Positions 27,098-35,861 of a DNA stretch of 64,000 bases are shown here, in pieces; positions within the stretch are counted from its first letter, which is position 1; every line of letters starts with the position of its first letter. The notes under the pieces were generated by a model. It had not been told where the DNA came from and made no database searches. It saw nothing but the letters and a program-made list of their open reading frames with translations. Origin of the DNA: Pelagomonas calceolata (taxonomy: Eukaryota; Sar; Pelagophyceae; Pelagomonadales; Pelagomonadaceae). The translations under genes were made by a program, and so were the position numbers. The DNA is taken from NCBI GenBank assembly GCA_918797485.1, contig CAKKNE010000002.1:3376501-3440500 (forward strand), given 5' to 3'.

Positions 27098-29839
27098 TTA
27101 GATGCCGAGCATGAGCTCGGGCGGCGGCGGCGGGAAGCCCGGGTCGCCGACGAGGTCGTCCTCGAACCGGTCGTCGCCCGGCGCGTCGGCGCGGCACGAG
27201 TCGTAGGCCGCGCGCGCCGCGCGCGTGACCTCCGACAGCGAGCCGCGGTAGCCCCGCAGGGCGTCGTCGCGCGCCGCGAGCTCGGCGGCCAGGTCCCGCG
27301 CGCGGCGCGCGGCGTCGTCGCGCGCGGCCTCGGCGCGGCCCAGCGCGGCCGCGGCCTCGCGGGCCTGCGCCTCGAGCGCGCGGCGCAGCGCGGTCTCGTG
27401 CGCGGCGTCGGACGCGGCCAGGCCCCGCCGCAGCTGCGCCTCGACCTCGGGCCGGAGCGCCGCGCGCGCGGCCGCGGCGGCGCGGCGGGCCGCCGCCTCG
27501 CCGCGGGCGCGCTCGTCGTCGAGCCGCTGCCGGAGGCGCTCGACCTCGCCGCGCGCCGTCGTCACGGCGACGGCGTCGCCGCACCGCTTCTGGAAAAACG
27601 CGGCGGCGCCGGCGGCGCAGCGCGCCCGCGCCCGCGCGTTCGCCGCCGCCGCGAAGGCGTCGTCGACGCGGCGCGAGCGCCGCGCCGCCGCGCGCACGGC
27701 CGCGACCTCGGCCTTGCGCGCGTCGTCGCGCTTCCGGGCCACGCGCACCGCGCCCCGGAGCCGCTCGAGCTCCGCGGTCCCCGTCGCGGCCGTCTCGCGC
27801 CGCGCGGCCTCCGCCGCGTCGCGCGCGGCCGCCGCCGCGCCGTCGCGCGCGGCGGCGAGGTCGGCGCCGAGCCGCGCCGTCGCCGCCGCCGCTTCCTGGC
27901 GCGCCGCCACGACGTCGCCGCGGAGCCGCTCCAGCGCCGCGGTCGCGTCCCCGGTCGCCGCTTGCGACCGGGAGAGGGCGTGCTCGAGCTCGGCCTTGGC
28001 CGCCCGGAGGTCGAAGACCTGCTGTTCCGCCGCCGCGGCGCTCTCCCGGGCGCCCCGCGCGGCGCGGCGCGCCTCGTCCGCGTCCGAGCGGCCGCGCGCC
28101 GCCTCGGCGTCGCCCGCGCGCAGGCGGCGCGCGAGGTCGTCGCGCGCGGCCGTGACGGCGGTCAGGTCCTCCTCGGCGCGCCGCAGGGCCGCGCGCGACG
28201 CCTCGACGACCGCCGCGGCGGCCCGCCGGTCCTTGGCCTGGCGCGCGGCGTGCGCGTCCTCGGCCGCCGCCGCGCGGGCCCCGGCCGCCGCGCCCCGCGC
28301 CTCCGCGGCCGCTCGCATCGCGTCCGCCGCCGCCGCGCGGCCGTCCGCCTCGACGGCGCGCGCCTCCGCCGCCGCGGCGCGCGCCTCCGCCGCCGCGGCG
28401 GCCCGCTTCCCCGCCAGGAACTCGCCGTCCTCGCGGCGCGCGACCTCGCGCTGCCGCTCCATCGTGGCCTCGGCGGCGCGCTCGGCGGCGCGCGCGGCGT
28501 CGAGCGCCCGCTCCAAATCCTCGAGCCGCCCCCGGAGCGCTCCCCGGTCGCGGTCCGCCTCCGCGAGCCGCTCCCGCAGACTCACAGAGTCGCGCGCGGC
28601 GGCGTCCCGCTCGTTCTCGAGCAGCGCGTAGTCGGCCGCCGACTGGTCGAGCGCCTGCTGCGCCTCGGCCAGCTGCGCCTCGTGGAGCGCGTCGTGGTCC
28701 GCCCACCGCTGCGCGAGCTGCCGGTCCTTGTCGTCGTGCGCCGCGTCCCGCGCGCGCAGCTGGCGCTGGATCTGCTCCATGCGCCGCTGGACCGAGCGCT
28801 CGGCGTCGCGGTCGCGCGCCTTGACGAGCTCGGCGACGGCCTCCGTCCAGGTCCGCCGGTGCGCGCGCGCGCGGCGCTCGGCCTCGTCCAGGATCTCGCG
28901 CACCGCCAGGCCGTGCGCGCGGTCCCGCGCCGCGAGGAACGCCTCGAGCGCGGCGCCGTCGAGGCGGTACGCGGCCGAGAACGCCGCGCCGGCGGCCGCC
29001 ACGGCGTTGCGCCCCCGGACGGCGAGCCGGGCCGTCGCCTCGTCAGTCAAGCGCGGGGCCCGCCGCCGCCGCGCCTTGCGCGGCGACGCGCGCCAGGCGA
29101 GGCGCGGCTGGTCCTCCGTGAACGACGTCCGCGTCCGGATCACCTCGTCGGCCACGCCCTTCAGGGCCCGCTCGACGCACCGGAGGGCGGCGACCTCGGC
29201 CCGCGCCGCCGCCCGTCGGGACCTCCGGTCGCGGCGCTGCGCCTCGAGCCCCGCGTCGGCCGCCGCGCGGCGGAGGCGCTCGTTGTCGAGGTCCGCGCGC
29301 GCCGCGTGCGCCGCCGCGTCGCTCTTCAGGTCTTCGACGCGGCGCTGCAGGTCGTCCGCGCGCCGTCGGTGCTCGTCGCGCTCCCGCTCGAGGGCCTCCT
29401 CGCGCACGCGCCGCCCGTCCTCGTCGATGCTAAACTGGCGGTCGCGCGCGTCCGCGACGGCGCGCCGCACGGCCTCGAGCGTGCCGCGCGCGACGGGCGT
29501 GTCCGGCTCCATCGCCGCGAGCGCGCCGCCGCCGTCCCGGAAGTCGATCGGGCCGGGGGCCGCGGGCGTCGCCGTCGCCGCGTCGTGCGTGAACGCGGGC
29601 GTCGCCGTCGCCGCGTCGCGCCGCCCGCCAGGCGTCGAGGGCGTCGCCGGCGCCGCGTCGCGCCGCCCGCCCGTCGCGGTGGAGGGCGTCGCCGGTGCGG
29701 CGGCGTCGAACGGCCGCGCCGCGCGCGCCGACGTCGGCGTGGTCACCGCCTCGGTCGTCTCCCCCAGCCCGCCGGGCAGGAACTTGCGCAGGACGGCCGA
29801 GAAGGCGTCCACCTCGTCGCCGTCGCTGTCGCTGCTCAT
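27098..29839 (-). CDS. Large coiled-coil protein, unknown
   Basis: 913 aa from MSSDSDGDEVDAFSAVL; upstream in-frame sequence is non-protein-like. Residues about 35-110 carry repeats of the type RRDAAPATPSTPGG and DAATATPA. From about 120 to 870 the chain is almost continuous Ala/Arg/Glu coiled coil. The C-terminus is short and Pro-rich (GDPGFPPPPPELMLG). No enzymatic motif. A structural role (basal body, cytoskeleton or SMC-like tether) is possible but not shown. Very long open frames on the other strand here are GC-rich shadows. Confidence 0.65.
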   Translation of the reverse strand: MSSDSDGDEVDAFSAVLRKFLPGGLGETTEAVTTPTSARAARPFDAAAPATPSTATGGRRDAAPATPSTPGGRRDAATATPAFTHDAATATPAAPGPIDFRDGGGALAAMEPDTPVARGTLEAVRRAVADARDRQFSIDEDGRRVREEALERERDEHRRRADDLQRRVEDLKSDAAAHAARADLDNERLRRAAADAGLEAQRRDRRSRRAAARAEVAALRCVERALKGVADEVIRTRTSFTEDQPRLAWRASPRKARRRRAPRLTDEATARLAVRGRNAVAAAGAAFSAAYRLDGAALEAFLAARDRAHGLAVREILDEAERRARAHRRTWTEAVAELVKARDRDAERSVQRRMEQIQRQLRARDAAHDDKDRQLAQRWADHDALHEAQLAEAQQALDQSAADYALLENERDAAARDSVSLRERLAEADRDRGALRGRLEDLERALDAARAAERAAEATMERQREVARREDGEFLAGKRAAAAAEARAAAAEARAVEADGRAAAADAMRAAAEARGAAAGARAAAAEDAHAARQAKDRRAAAAVVEASRAALRRAEEDLTAVTAARDDLARRLRAGDAEAARGRSDADEARRAARGARESAAAAEQQVFDLRAAKAELEHALSRSQAATGDATAALERLRGDVVAARQEAAAATARLGADLAAARDGAAAAARDAAEAARRETAATGTAELERLRGAVRVARKRDDARKAEVAAVRAAARRSRRVDDAFAAAANARARARCAAGAAAFFQKRCGDAVAVTTARGEVERLRQRLDDERARGEAAARRAAAAARAALRPEVEAQLRRGLAASDAAHETALRRALEAQAREAAAALGRAEAARDDAARRARDLAAELAARDDALRGYRGSLSEVTRAARAAYDSCRADAPGDDRFEDDLVGDPGFPPPPPELMLGI

Positions 29840-30494
29840 GGCTTGGTGTGAGTGGTGCCTTGACTGGTGCCTGAGCCGTGCGGTCGTGCGCAGCGGCGGC
29901 GCAGTGCGACGCGGACACTTCGATAGCTGCGGTACGCGGCCGCGGCGCGTCGTAGCGGTCGGCTGCCTTTTGCGGGCTGCCTCTCGACAATACGCTGCAT
30001 GCATGGGAACAGGCGAGGCGGCGGCGTCAAGCGTCCGGTCGCTGTGACGCGACGTAGGGGTGCTCTTGCATCGGATGCTTCCCGGGACGTGTCATGAGTC
30101 ATGAGTCTAGTGTCTATCACCTTAAGGCTTTATATTGGCCTCACACGCGAGTCTTTGCTCTACCGTGCGTACATCCGTCGCGCCGGCCGCCAGTGCATCG
30201 CCCTAACCAAACGAAAAGCGTGTCGTGCGTCGTTGCTGTGGGCGAAACGCCGACGAGGTGGCGCTGTTTGGAGCAACCTGACGAGCACTAAGGCTGTAGA
30301 GTCTAAGACAAAGCTAAAGCTAAATCACTAGCGATCGAGCCCCGGGCCTCCTGAGCTCGCGGGTTTCTACGTCGACAGCCATTACGGCGCCCACTGCCTG
30401 AAAATTCGCCCATTCCTGCAAAAGCAAGGAATTGAGAACTTCGCTAAAGTGTGCACAGCACCCGTCCTCAAGCGCGCGCGAGCGCTGCACAATC
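29840..30494. other. Divergent intergenic region
   Basis: 655 bp between the coiled-coil and transporter genes. It holds one inverted copy of the 50-bp repeat (30,332-30,380). A weak CTAGTGTCTATCACC near 30,105 resembles half of the 5' motif but lacks the second half. No gene is supported. Confidence 0.5.
30332..30380 (-). repeat. 50-bp dispersed repeat, copy A
   Basis: Reverse complement reads GTCGACGTAGAAACCCGC, then GAGCTCAGGAGGCC, then CGGGGCTCGATCG. It is almost identical to 48,686-48,733 and 57,897-57,946. It lies 115 bp before the transporter start codon. Confidence 0.75.
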
Positions 30495-31811
30495 ATGTCC
30501 TACGATGCCATCCAAGGCAGCCTCGACGTGTCCCTGCCGCGCCACCAAAAGCCGAGCTTCCTCGCGGTCGGCTACATGGTCTTACTGGGAGACACGGTCC
30601 GCGGCATCTTCTTCCCGACGCTCTGGCCCCTGGTCTCGAGCTTCGGCGGCACGCGCGCGGCGCAGGGCGTGGTGGTGGCCGCCTTCTCCATGGGCCGCGT
30701 GCTCGTGAGCCCGTCCTACGGCGCCTACTCGACGAAGCACGGCTACCGCAAAATACTCGTTTTTGCGCACTGCCTCATCGTGCTCGGCGCGCTGCTGTAC
30801 ACGCGCGTCTGGAACGTGCCCTCGCTCGTGTGCGCGCAGCTGATCCTGGGCTTCGGCTGCGGCACGCTGGGCGTGACGCGCGCGTACTTCGCCGAGAGCG
30901 TGCCGCGGGACCAGCGCACGGTCTGGCTCGGGCGCGTGACGGCGGCGCAGTACTGCGGCCTCACGTGCACGTCGTTCCTCGGCAGCCTGCTGGCACGGAC
31001 GGGCGAGCGGCTCGAAAAAGACGCGTCCCTCGCGTGGCTCAACATCTCTCCTTTGACGTGCTCCGCCTACGCGGTGCTGCTCATGGCCCTCGTCGCCCTG
31101 CTCTTGCTCCAGGCCCCGAGCTTTTACGACTTCGTGCCGGCGGACCGCCAGGCGGGTGCGACCGTGGCGCGCGAGGACGGCGTCCAGACGGACGACGATC
31201 GAGCGCACTTTAGGCTGGTCGTCGTCGGCCTCGTGCTGAATATCATTACGAAGGGCAGCATCGGCTGCTACGAGACGCTCGGCGTGAGCTACGCGCAGGC
31301 CAACCTGAAGATGGACGGCCCGACGGTGGGTTATTATGTTGCGGCGTGCGGCGTGCTGGGCGTCGCGTTCTTGCTGTCGTTCAAGCAATTGGGGAGGCTC
31401 TTTGATGATGTGGAACTCATTCTGTACGGCATCGGGGTCATGGTCCTGAGCTGTTTATTGATGGTGCGGAAGTTTAGTGAAGATATCATCGGCGACGACG
31501 ACCATGATGTGGACGCGTTCGCGGCCTGGCTGACGGCCATCGTGGGCATGTACGGCATTGGGTATCCCATCGGACACACGGCGGTCATCGGCTGGTTCTC
31601 AAAGGCCATGAAGCACCGGCCGCAGGGCATGCTCATGGGCCTCTTCGCGTCGGCGGGGTCGGTCGCGCGCATCGTCTTCCCGATCTGCTCGGGCGTCGCG
31701 TCGGACCTCTGGGGGCCGGACGTGGTCTTCGCGTGCCTGGCGGCGCTGCTCGGCGCGACGCTCGTCATTTTGGTGGTGAAGCGCCGCGCGTTCCGGGAGG
31801 CGATAGCCTAA
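30495..31811 (+). CDS. Major facilitator superfamily transporter (MFSD8/SPX-type)
   Basis: 438 aa from MSYDAIQGSLDVSL. Twelve hydrophobic segments can be traced, in two halves separated by a polar loop (about 225-250). The first half carries GDTVRGIFFPTLWPLVSSFG, SMGRVLVSPSYGAYSTKHGY (the loop 2-3 motif region) and LILGFGCGTLGVTRAYFAES, which resemble MFSD8/CLN7-like lysosomal or vacuolar carriers. The substrate cannot be read from the sequence. It ends 17 bp from the convergent fabZ gene. Confidence 0.85.
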   Translation: MSYDAIQGSLDVSLPRHQKPSFLAVGYMVLLGDTVRGIFFPTLWPLVSSFGGTRAAQGVVVAAFSMGRVLVSPSYGAYSTKHGYRKILVFAHCLIVLGALLYTRVWNVPSLVCAQLILGFGCGTLGVTRAYFAESVPRDQRTVWLGRVTAAQYCGLTCTSFLGSLLARTGERLEKDASLAWLNISPLTCSAYAVLLMALVALLLLQAPSFYDFVPADRQAGATVAREDGVQTDDDRAHFRLVVVGLVLNIITKGSIGCYETLGVSYAQANLKMDGPTVGYYVAACGVLGVAFLLSFKQLGRLFDDVELILYGIGVMVLSCLLMVRKFSEDIIGDDDHDVDAFAAWLTAIVGMYGIGYPIGHTAVIGWFSKAMKHRPQGMLMGLFASAGSVARIVFPICSGVASDLWGPDVVFACLAALLGATLVILVVKRRAFREAIA

Positions 31812-31828
31812 TCTTATTTTGGTAAGTA

Positions 31829-32389
31829 CTACTTGGCGAGGGCGAAGGTCATCTGGCCGACCTCGACGGCCAAATTGCCGTCGACGTAGGCCCGGCCCGT
31901 CGCCTTGGCGATGCCGAACTTGGCCTTCCAGTTCGTGATCTCGACCTCCATAACTAACGTGTCGCCGGGCACGACGGGCCTCTTCCACTTGACGCCGTCG
32001 ACGCCCGCGAAGAAGAAGACGGCGCCCGGCTCGGCGCCCTCCATCTGCAAACACACGACGCCCGCGAGCTGCGCCAACGCCTCGATCTGCATGACGCCCG
32101 GCATGATCGGGCGGTCCGGGAAGTGGCCCGTGAACTGGGGCTCGTTGAAGGTCACGCACTTGACGCCCACGGCGCTCTTGCCCGCCTCGTATTCGATAAC
32201 CTTGTCCACGAGCGCGAAGGGGTAGCGGTGCGGCAGGATCTTCTGCACCTCCTCGAGCGAGAAGATCGTCTCCGTGCCCTCCGTCTTCGCCGAGATCTCC
32301 TGGGCCGTGGCCTGGAGCCGTGGTGGGGCGCTGCGGTGGGGCCCTACGAAGGCATGGGCCGCGCAGCAGAGCGCGAGGACGAGGCGCAT
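31829..32389 (-). CDS. fabZ: Plastid 3-hydroxyacyl-ACP dehydratase (FabZ)
   Basis: 186 aa. The hot-dog domain covers about 41-186, with catalytic His89 in FTGHFPDRPIMPGVM and Glu103 in QIEALAQ. It removes water from 3-hydroxyacyl-ACP in type II fatty-acid synthesis. MRLVLALCCAAHA is a signal peptide followed by Phe14 and a Ser/Pro/Arg-rich stretch (FVGPHRSAPPRLQ), the bipartite A-x-A/F presequence that ochrophytes use for import into a four-membrane plastid. This start is preferred over a Met ten codons upstream because it gives a clean signal peptide. Confidence 0.95.
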   Translation of the reverse strand: MRLVLALCCAAHAFVGPHRSAPPRLQATAQEISAKTEGTETIFSLEEVQKILPHRYPFALVDKVIEYEAGKSAVGVKCVTFNEPQFTGHFPDRPIMPGVMQIEALAQLAGVVCLQMEGAEPGAVFFFAGVDGVKWKRPVVPGDTLVMEVEITNWKAKFGIAKATGRAYVDGNLAVEVGQMTFALAK

Positions 32390-32413
32390 GATCCGCTGCA
32401 GTTGCACGTTATG

Positions 32414-32432
32414 GTGCAATCAGTGATTGCAC
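32414..32432. promoter_or_regulatory. 9-bp inverted repeat upstream of fabZ
   Basis: GTGCAATCA-G-TGATTGCAC, 24 bp before the fabZ start codon. AGTGATTGCACG recurs at about 32,463, so the site may bind a factor twice. No gene is seen in the rest of 32,433-32,690. Confidence 0.45.
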
Positions 32433-32690
32433 GAGGACTAAGCACACAGCCCTAGTTCAGCCAGTGATTGCACGCTCGGCTAAGCTCCTGAGAGACAGCC
32501 TTAGTGTACAGCCATCACACATCGCCGCAAGGTATCGGTATGGTACCTTATACCTCGGTGGTAGGGGGTCGGGAGCCTGCAAACATCAAGCGCCCTAGCG
32601 TGCTTTGACACACTAGTTTTTCAGGGCCGAGACAGCTCCCTACAATTCGCGACCAGAAAAACAACGCCGCGAGCAACCGGGACATATTAC

Positions 32691-33176
32691 TTAGGCGGCT
32701 ATCCTCTTGGGCGGCGCGCCCTTCGCCTGGCCCATGAGCCGCGACGTCTCGCCGAGGCGCTCGTGCGCGGCCTTGGCGACGTGCGTGTGCGCCGTGTCGT
32801 ACTCGACGCAGGCCTTGAAGCACCGCGCCGCCCGCGGCAGCAGGCCGTCCTCGAGGCACAGCAGGCCGCAGTCCAGCGCGACCGCGGCGCGGTCGACGCC
32901 GCCCTCCCGGATGCCGATGGCCTCGGTCCAGGCCCGCCGCGCGTCGGCGCGCCGCTGGGCGCGCGAGAGCTCGTCGATGTTTGCCAGTGTGAGGAAGATG
33001 CGCCCTTGGTTGCGCAGCACCACGAACCGCGTGCGGCTGTCGAGCTCCATGCACAGCGCCTCCTCGTAGAGCGGCAGGGCCTCCGTAAAGCGCCCCTTGG
33101 CGTACTCGCGGTTCGCTTCCAAGATGAGGCCGCCGGCGCGCACCGCCATCAAGGGTGCTAGGGCTGCCTGAGCCAA
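32691..33176 (-). CDS. TPR-like protein
   Basis: 161 aa of helical hairpins: ANREYAKGRFTEALPLYEEA (a good TPR unit with Gly8/Ala20-type residues), then RFVVLRNQGRIFLTLANIDE, ALDCGLLCLEDGLLPRAARC and AKAAHERLGETSRLMGQAKG. TPRs bind partner proteins; the partner is unknown. A longer overlapping reading in another frame is rejected because it lacks any helical pattern. Initiation could also be at the Met ten residues in (MAVRAGGLI). Confidence 0.65.
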   Translation of the reverse strand: MAQAALAPLMAVRAGGLILEANREYAKGRFTEALPLYEEALCMELDSRTRFVVLRNQGRIFLTLANIDELSRAQRRADARRAWTEAIGIREGGVDRAAVALDCGLLCLEDGLLPRAARCFKACVEYDTAHTHVAKAAHERLGETSRLMGQAKGAPPKRIAA

Positions 33177-33378
33177 AGCCTAGGGGCACTGGGGCTCCTG
33201 GAGACGCTCTGGGAGCTGCCCGGGCTGCCACTGGCGTGAGAGTGGCTTTGCTCGTAGCGCTCACACAAGCGCGAGAGCAGGCTAGTAGCTTGGAGCCGCG
33301 GGGCAAATCGGCGAGTAGGTATCTCCGAGACAGATTAAGTTTAGAGGTTCGGGACCGGGGGAGGGGAGGAATGCCTCT

Positions 33379-34647
33379 TCACGCGTCGAGCGCGACGAGG
33401 ATGACGGACACGGTAGCCCGCGCGCGGGCGCCGTGGTCTTCGAGCGTCGCGCGGTCGCGCTCCGTCAGGCAGATCGCGCGGCGCCGGTGGGCCATGTCCG
33501 TCGCGAAGAGCGCCGCGTCCGCGCGCGCGTCGAGCTCGAAGGCCTGGCGCGCCAGAATGACCTGCGCGGAGATCCGGTCGTTTCCCCGTGGCTGCGTCTG
33601 TTCGATGGCGTGGACCTGGACACAGAGACAGACGGCGAGGCGCGCCTCGGTGGACAGCGGCAGCACGATGTCGCGGCGGTCGTAGGCGCGCTCGAGGTCG
33701 ACGCGGACCGTCGCCGCGCCCGCCGCGGCGGCGACGGCGACGCGCTCCGCGTAGGCCTCGGGCGTCCAGCAGGCGCGGCCGTCGACGGCCCGGAGCACCC
33801 AGCAGCCGTCGGCGCGGAGCGGCGAGCGCGCGAGCGCCGGGATGACATTGCGGACGACGGCCTCGCCGCGCGCGATCTCGGCGTCGAACGCGCGGCTCGC
33901 GAGCCGAAGGCGCGCGGCGTCGCGCGGCGCGAGGTCGAAGCCGTGCGCGTCGCCGGCGGCCGCGGCCGCGGCCGCGAACGCGCCGATGAAGACGCCGTCC
34001 GTCACGACGACGCCGGCCCGCGCCGCGTCGGCCTCGGTCGCGAGCGCGTGGAGCTCGGTCCGCCGCGGCTCGACGAAACGCGAACCGACGGCCAGCGTCG
34101 CGGCGCGCCGCGCGACGGTCGCCGCGCCGCGGACGGCGGCGAGGTCGACCGGCGCCGCCTGCGGCGCGTCGGCGAGGCGCGTTCCGCGCCGCTTGAGCAC
34201 GACGAGCGTGCAGCGCTCCGTGTCCGCGTGGAGCAGCCGGAGCGCCGCGCCCGGGGCGACCGCGGCCCGCCGCCGCGGCTCCGCGAGGCGCCGCCAGGCC
34301 ACGTAGTCGCAGAGGCCGCGGCCGTTGAGCGCGCGGTCGGCGCGCGTCGCGGCCGGCGCCGTCGCCTCGAAGCGGCCGAGGTCGGCCGCGCTGAGCAGCG
34401 GGAGCACCTTGTGCGTGAAGAGCGACGTGGCGCCGGCGGCGTGGATGCGGCCCAGCGCGCCGGCGCGGAACGCCGGCGCCGCGCCGACGCGGCGCGGTCG
34501 TCGTTTGCGCTGCGGTGGTCCGCGCGGCGTCGGCAGGGCCGCGACCAGTGCGGAGAATGGCCGGGCCGCGTCCCAGGCGGCCTCGTCGCGATTGCTCGTG
34601 GCATTGCTTCCGCCGTCTTCTATGACATTTGCGCCGCGCGTCGACAT
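33379..34647 (-). CDS. Unknown protein
   Basis: 422 aa from MSTRGANVIEDGG, chosen over a Met 23 codons upstream because it puts motif copy 6 at 124 bp, like other genes. The chain is Ala/Arg-rich with a possible F-box-like stretch (THKVLPLLSAADLGRFEATA), followed by compact segments (TLVVLKRRGTRLAD, GVVVTDGVFIGAF, GCWVLRAVDGRACWTPEAYA, LSTEARLAVCLCVQVHAIEQ). No domain is certain. The F-box idea rests on the Leu spacing only. Confidence 0.5.
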   Translation of the reverse strand: MSTRGANVIEDGGSNATSNRDEAAWDAARPFSALVAALPTPRGPPQRKRRPRRVGAAPAFRAGALGRIHAAGATSLFTHKVLPLLSAADLGRFEATAPAATRADRALNGRGLCDYVAWRRLAEPRRRAAVAPGAALRLLHADTERCTLVVLKRRGTRLADAPQAAPVDLAAVRGAATVARRAATLAVGSRFVEPRRTELHALATEADAARAGVVVTDGVFIGAFAAAAAAAGDAHGFDLAPRDAARLRLASRAFDAEIARGEAVVRNVIPALARSPLRADGCWVLRAVDGRACWTPEAYAERVAVAAAAGAATVRVDLERAYDRRDIVLPLSTEARLAVCLCVQVHAIEQTQPRGNDRISAQVILARQAFELDARADAALFATDMAHRRRAICLTERDRATLEDHGARARATVSVILVALDA

Positions 34648-34771
34648 ACTGTTCGCTGGTGCAGCTATGAGCAACTGGTAGCGGATTAGTGCTCTTCCTT
34701 TTTTTTTACCCCTCACTTCCTTCTTCTTTACCTAGAGCTACCCTTCACCTCCTTCTTCGCATTAGACACTT

Positions 34772-34793
34772 GCTAGTGTCTTACAAGCGCTAG
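34772..34793 (+). promoter_or_regulatory. 5' near-palindromic motif, copy 6
   Basis: GCTAGTGTCTTACAAGCGCTAG, 124 bp upstream of the chosen start of the minus-strand gene at 34,647. Confidence 0.6.
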
Positions 34794-35105
34794 AGATAAG
34801 TTTTGTAGTTAGTTTCCGCCGCGAGGCTACGCGCGCGGGCACAAATCGACGCCACACGTTCGACAGCGCTCGCCGCCGCGTCTGCCCCGTTAACGGTACG
34901 AGTTTTGCGCCACTAGCATTTAAGCTGTTTTACGCCGCTCGTCAGAACGCTGTTCTTCGCCGCTCGTCCTCTACGCCCCCGTAAAAACGTTTCTCTCGCT
35001 CCCCGCGTTCCGATGAGCACCTTTTCAAAACCATCCGAGCCCACCTTGCCGCGAAACTGCCGCCGACACTAGGACCGTTTCGGACCCGCTCTAACCCGAC
35101 TCTCG

Positions 35106-35160
35106 CCCAACCCTAACCCTAACCCTAGTCTCATCCTAATCCTAACCCTTACTCGGACCG
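35106..35160 (-). repeat. Interstitial telomere-like repeat (CCCTAA)n
   Basis: Three in-register CCCTAA units, then degenerate versions (CATCCTAATCCTAACCC, further on AATCCTAACC). TTAGGG is the commonest telomere repeat in eukaryotes. The array is too short and decayed to be a chromosome end. Confidence 0.65.
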
Positions 35161-35494
35161 AATCCTAACCTCAACCTCGCGACAGATAAAAAAAAGTCGA
35201 GGCAGTCATTCCGATTCTGACTGCTCGACCACGTACCAAGGAGCGTGGAGCGCGTGGTTAAAGGAGGTTGCTTCATCAAACATTTCTCGCATATGCGTCA
35301 CATTGAGGCGGCCGTACCGCGACGCGCACGCGACGGGAGCAACCATGGAACCGTGGTACATGAGCCTGGGGCATGGGCTTGGCCACTTCGTGCCCTATTC
35401 CAAAACGCGTCTGCCGCGTACGCTCCGCGCCAGCCCCCACAGCACCTTCCCCCCTAGTAGCCAACTTCAAGTTGAACCTACATCCAACCTACGT

Positions 35495-35549
35495 AGCCTG
35501 ACGTAGGTACCTACGTAGGTACATTTGGAGAAGTTACCTACGTCAGGCT
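35495..35549. repeat. 15-bp perfect inverted repeat (hairpin)
   Basis: AGCCTGACGTAGGTA at 35,495-35,509 is the exact reverse complement of 35,535-35,549, with 25 bp between. The loop repeats CCTACGTAGGTA, so several alternative stems are possible. Confidence 0.7.
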
Positions 35550-35861
35550 CCACCTACGGCCCGACCAGGACCAAGGCGCCTTGCTCACGATGAATTGTCA
35601 TCAGAGGGCTCCAGCTACCCGAAAAGAAGCTCTCACCGACGCCGTGCGCAGCATGGACGGAACTTCAGCGTCTCGACTTCAGCCTGCAGGCCCGGCTTCG
35701 ACCGGCGAAGGGAGGCAACAGGCTGAACGCACGCGGTCCAGGCGTCCTGCGAGACATCGTCCGGCAGTCGAGGGGGTCCCACGGCGACAAAACCGTACTC
35801 TTGTGAAGTACGCGGCCCCCTGTACCTATACGTGCAATCGATCACTCCATAGCTAGTACAA

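Larger units (their letters stand above)
34794..35861. other. Gene-poor region
   Basis: About 1.07 kb with no supported gene. It contains telomere-like repeats (35,106-35,160), a 15-bp hairpin (35,495-35,549) and, next to the kinesin stop, a doubled ATCACTCCATAGCTA (about 35,840-35,875). Codon structure is absent on both strands. Confidence 0.65.

Noticed and set aside
32548-33306. 252-codon minus-strand frame overlapping the TPR-like gene
   Set aside because: It lies in a different phase from the frame with clear TPR helices, and its sequence is Arg/Ala/Gly shadow.
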